Source: Acridotheres tristis
Lineage: Eukaryota > Chordata > Aves > Passeriformes > Sturnidae
Assembly: GCA_037013685.1 (NCBI GenBank)
Contig: CM072887.1
Location: forward strand, 47,481,154-47,545,153
Direction: 5' to 3'
DNA length: 64,000 nt
The position numbers and the translations under genes are program-made. Below the pieces are notes generated by a model. The model saw only the letters and a list, made by a program, of their open reading frames with translations. It searched no databases and had not been told where the DNA came from. Below are positions 62,201 through 64,000 of the stretch, in pieces; the first letter of the stretch is position 1; each line of letters begins with the position of its first letter.

Positions 62201-63932
62201 ATATAAATATATTTTTTAAAACTCCCATTTCATTCTTTTATGGGCAGGAACCTAAAAAGTGAGAGATCAGGATTTACTCTACAAGTTTCACAGACAAGGA
62301 ATTTTCTATCAAGCAAAAAACTAATTCTGATAATTTAAGAAAATAATTCCACTTACCTGGAATTTGAGGTTATGAATATAATACTTGAGAAATATGCAAT
62401 TTTGGTCAAATAAATACCTGGTGTTAATATATGACTCTGTTAACTTTTCTATTTAGATTTATCTCAGAATAGGGAAGGTATTTGTCGACAATATTTTATA
62501 TAGCACTAAGCTTTAATTATCTTAGCTTGAGAATTTGTGCTTATGGAAGGGTGCAGATTAGTTAACGTATAAAAGTAAACCAAGAAGGAATCTCAAAGAA
62601 TTAGATCTCAGTGCTATTTTTCAGTAAACTTAAAACCACTTTAGAGGGTGCAGGTGTAAGAAGTTTCAGACAGCTTGCATAATTATAGTTTCATGCAGTA
62701 AGGAATAAAAAGTAAGCACTGAGAAAGATAATGTCATTTGAAAATTCAAGTGTTCTTACAGCTGTTCAAGACAATGTATGTGTAATTCAACTGTAATTCT
62801 ACATGGAGAATATTTGAAGTGTGTGCTGTACTTCAAGGGCTGTTGTAGTACTGTTGAATGACTGACCGGGTTTTGGGCTGACCTTCAAATCCATTATTCT
62901 TTCAAATAGGTGAAGAAAAGTGATCAGCTGCTGACTTAGGGGCCAGGTACAGCTCTGCTGTGGTTTCTGTTGCATTACCTTGAGGGATGGCTGCGCTAAT
63001 GAGGAGGCATCTGTGTGAGAACTTGAGCTCAAGTGGAAACAGGTTACTATGGTACACAGCAATATACACATACCAAATTAAGTAGCAGGAGTCCCCTGTC
63101 TATGATCTAGTCTGCAAAGTATGTCATACACATCTCCTGGTTCTTGGCTGCAAGCTGTTGCCATGGCCGGTGGAAGGTTGCTAAGTTGCAGGCTGTTTAC
63201 ACTCATTCTAGACTGCAATTCCTATTTCCAAGGGTTTCTTTATATCTGGATGAAGGCAGTGTTTGTTTCTTAGCAAGGATTAGTTGTGTGCCAGGTAAGT
63301 GAATTCAGGGAAGCTTGCCAAATCAGCCAAAATAAGGTTTCTTTAAAATAAAGAGATATGCAGTGGAAAATTTGGTAACTACACGAAACCAGTAAGATAA
63401 GCAGCAGCAATGTGTTGTATTGATGAAGTGATACAGCAACAGATTAATATATGGAAAGAAGATAAGAGAGTAGATACTCTGTATGCTTTTATATACACTT
63501 GAGCATTAAATCTCTGTTTTATTAGATTTAGCTGGTGATACAACATTTTTTGTATGTGGTGGGACTGTTGGGTAGGGAGCAGGCCGCTTTTTGATTTTTT
63601 TTTTTTTTTTCTGCTGCCACTTTTCCTAGACCTTAAAAATATTGTGTTTATCCAATACCTTTACCAAAGATAACTTCTGGATTTATTTTTTGATCCAGTT
63701 TCAGTCTAAGAAAAAGGCTTTATTTTTTTTACTTTTTAAATACATTTGGAAAAATAAATTGATTGGTAGGGTCAGTCACCAGTAAGTTTGATTTCTTGTA
63801 CTATGAGGAGCATATAATAACCACTGAGAATTGTATACTTAAATGAATAATTGTTTCTGTTCCCTTTTATGATATAGGGCCATGGCTTGAAGAATAATAT
63901 CTTTCAGTTTGTGTTTGGTTATTTTTTTAAAA
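59231..63932. other. Intergenic, nothing recognised
   Basis: AT-rich sequence to near the window end, without a supported gene. It includes a small (gtaaatga)3 tandem repeat at 59330-59353, an A/TA tract near 60456-60477 and a T run at about 63595-63610. EPM2A would be expected further downstream from human synteny, but no exon of it is visible. Confidence 0.5.
59330..59353. repeat. Short tandem repeat, 8-bp unit
   Basis: Three exact copies of gtaaatga followed by gta. A minor microsatellite. Confidence 0.88.
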
Positions 63933-63958
63933 AACAGTAAAGGTTTCCCTTTACTGTT
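63933..63958. repeat. Perfect hairpin-forming inverted repeat A
   Basis: The arms aacagtaaagg (63933-63943) and cctttactgtt (63948-63958) are exact reverse complements around a 4-base loop, tttc. It lies two bases before a second perfect hairpin. Confidence 0.92.
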
Positions 63959-63960
63959 CC

Positions 63961-63986
63961 AAACAGCTTTTATTCCAAAGCTGTTT
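63961..63986. repeat. Perfect hairpin-forming inverted repeat B
   Basis: The arms aaacagcttt (63961-63970) and aaagctgttt (63977-63986) are exact reverse complements around a 6-base loop, tattcc. Its left arm shares the word aacag with the left arm of hairpin A. Confidence 0.92.
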
Positions 63987-64000
63987 AATCATTATACAAT

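Noticed and set aside
1..64000. tRNA, rRNA, snRNA, CRISPR array or operon-like gene cluster
   Set aside because: Reading both strands I found no cloverleaf with A/B boxes, no rRNA core sequence, no direct-repeat/spacer array and no closely spaced intronless genes.

Overview
The window is vertebrate nuclear DNA, most likely from a bird and probably a passerine. The protein-coding exons are split by GT-AG introns, the intergenic DNA is AT-rich and gene-poor, and the recognisable dispersed repeats are avian: CR1 LINE pieces and LTRs of endogenous-retrovirus families that I recall from songbird and other bird genomes. No prokaryotic, plasmid or CRISPR features are present.

Layout. (1) 1-4.4 kb: the last three coding exons of SHPRH (plus strand; SNF2-type helicase / RING E3 ligase), ending at a stop at 3741-3743, then a 3' UTR with a candidate poly(A) signal near 4367. 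(2) 4.4-38.2 kb: intergenic DNA with no convincing gene. It holds one solo LTR (5510-5947), CR1 fragments (near 9.2, 22.2, 25.3 and 35.4 kb), a second LTR type (19881-20464), a third LTR-like repeat (24.4-25.2 kb), simple repeats and an isolated GC-rich block. (3) 38.27-39.28 kb: a strong CpG island, read here as the FBXO30 promoter and 5' exon. (4) 38.8-49.9 kb: FBXO30 intron 1, carrying a second copy of the 5.5-kb LTR (44558-44986). (5) 49938-53054: FBXO30 coding exons, encoding a 758-aa protein with an N-terminal TRAF-type zinc-binding region and a C-terminal F-box. (6) 53.06-55.77 kb: FBXO30 3' UTR. (7) 55.8-64 kb: intergenic DNA, with a partial second copy of the 24.5-kb repeat near 59 kb and a pair of adjacent perfect hairpins close to the window end.

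SHPRH and FBXO30 lie head-to-tail on one strand. From memory, the human 6q24.3 order is GRM1-SHPRH-FBXO30-EPM2A, so this is a conserved syntenic block. Both proteins act in ubiquitin conjugation: SHPRH as a PCNA-directed RING ligase/translocase, FBXO30 as an SCF substrate adaptor. Nothing in the sequence suggests that they are co-regulated beyond proximity.

I found no evidence of a wholly new gene system. The observations most worth checking are the intron-2 read-through tail of FBXO30, the twin hairpins at 63.93-63.99 kb, the paired solo LTRs, and the Z-DNA-prone CG tracts at the FBXO30 promoter.
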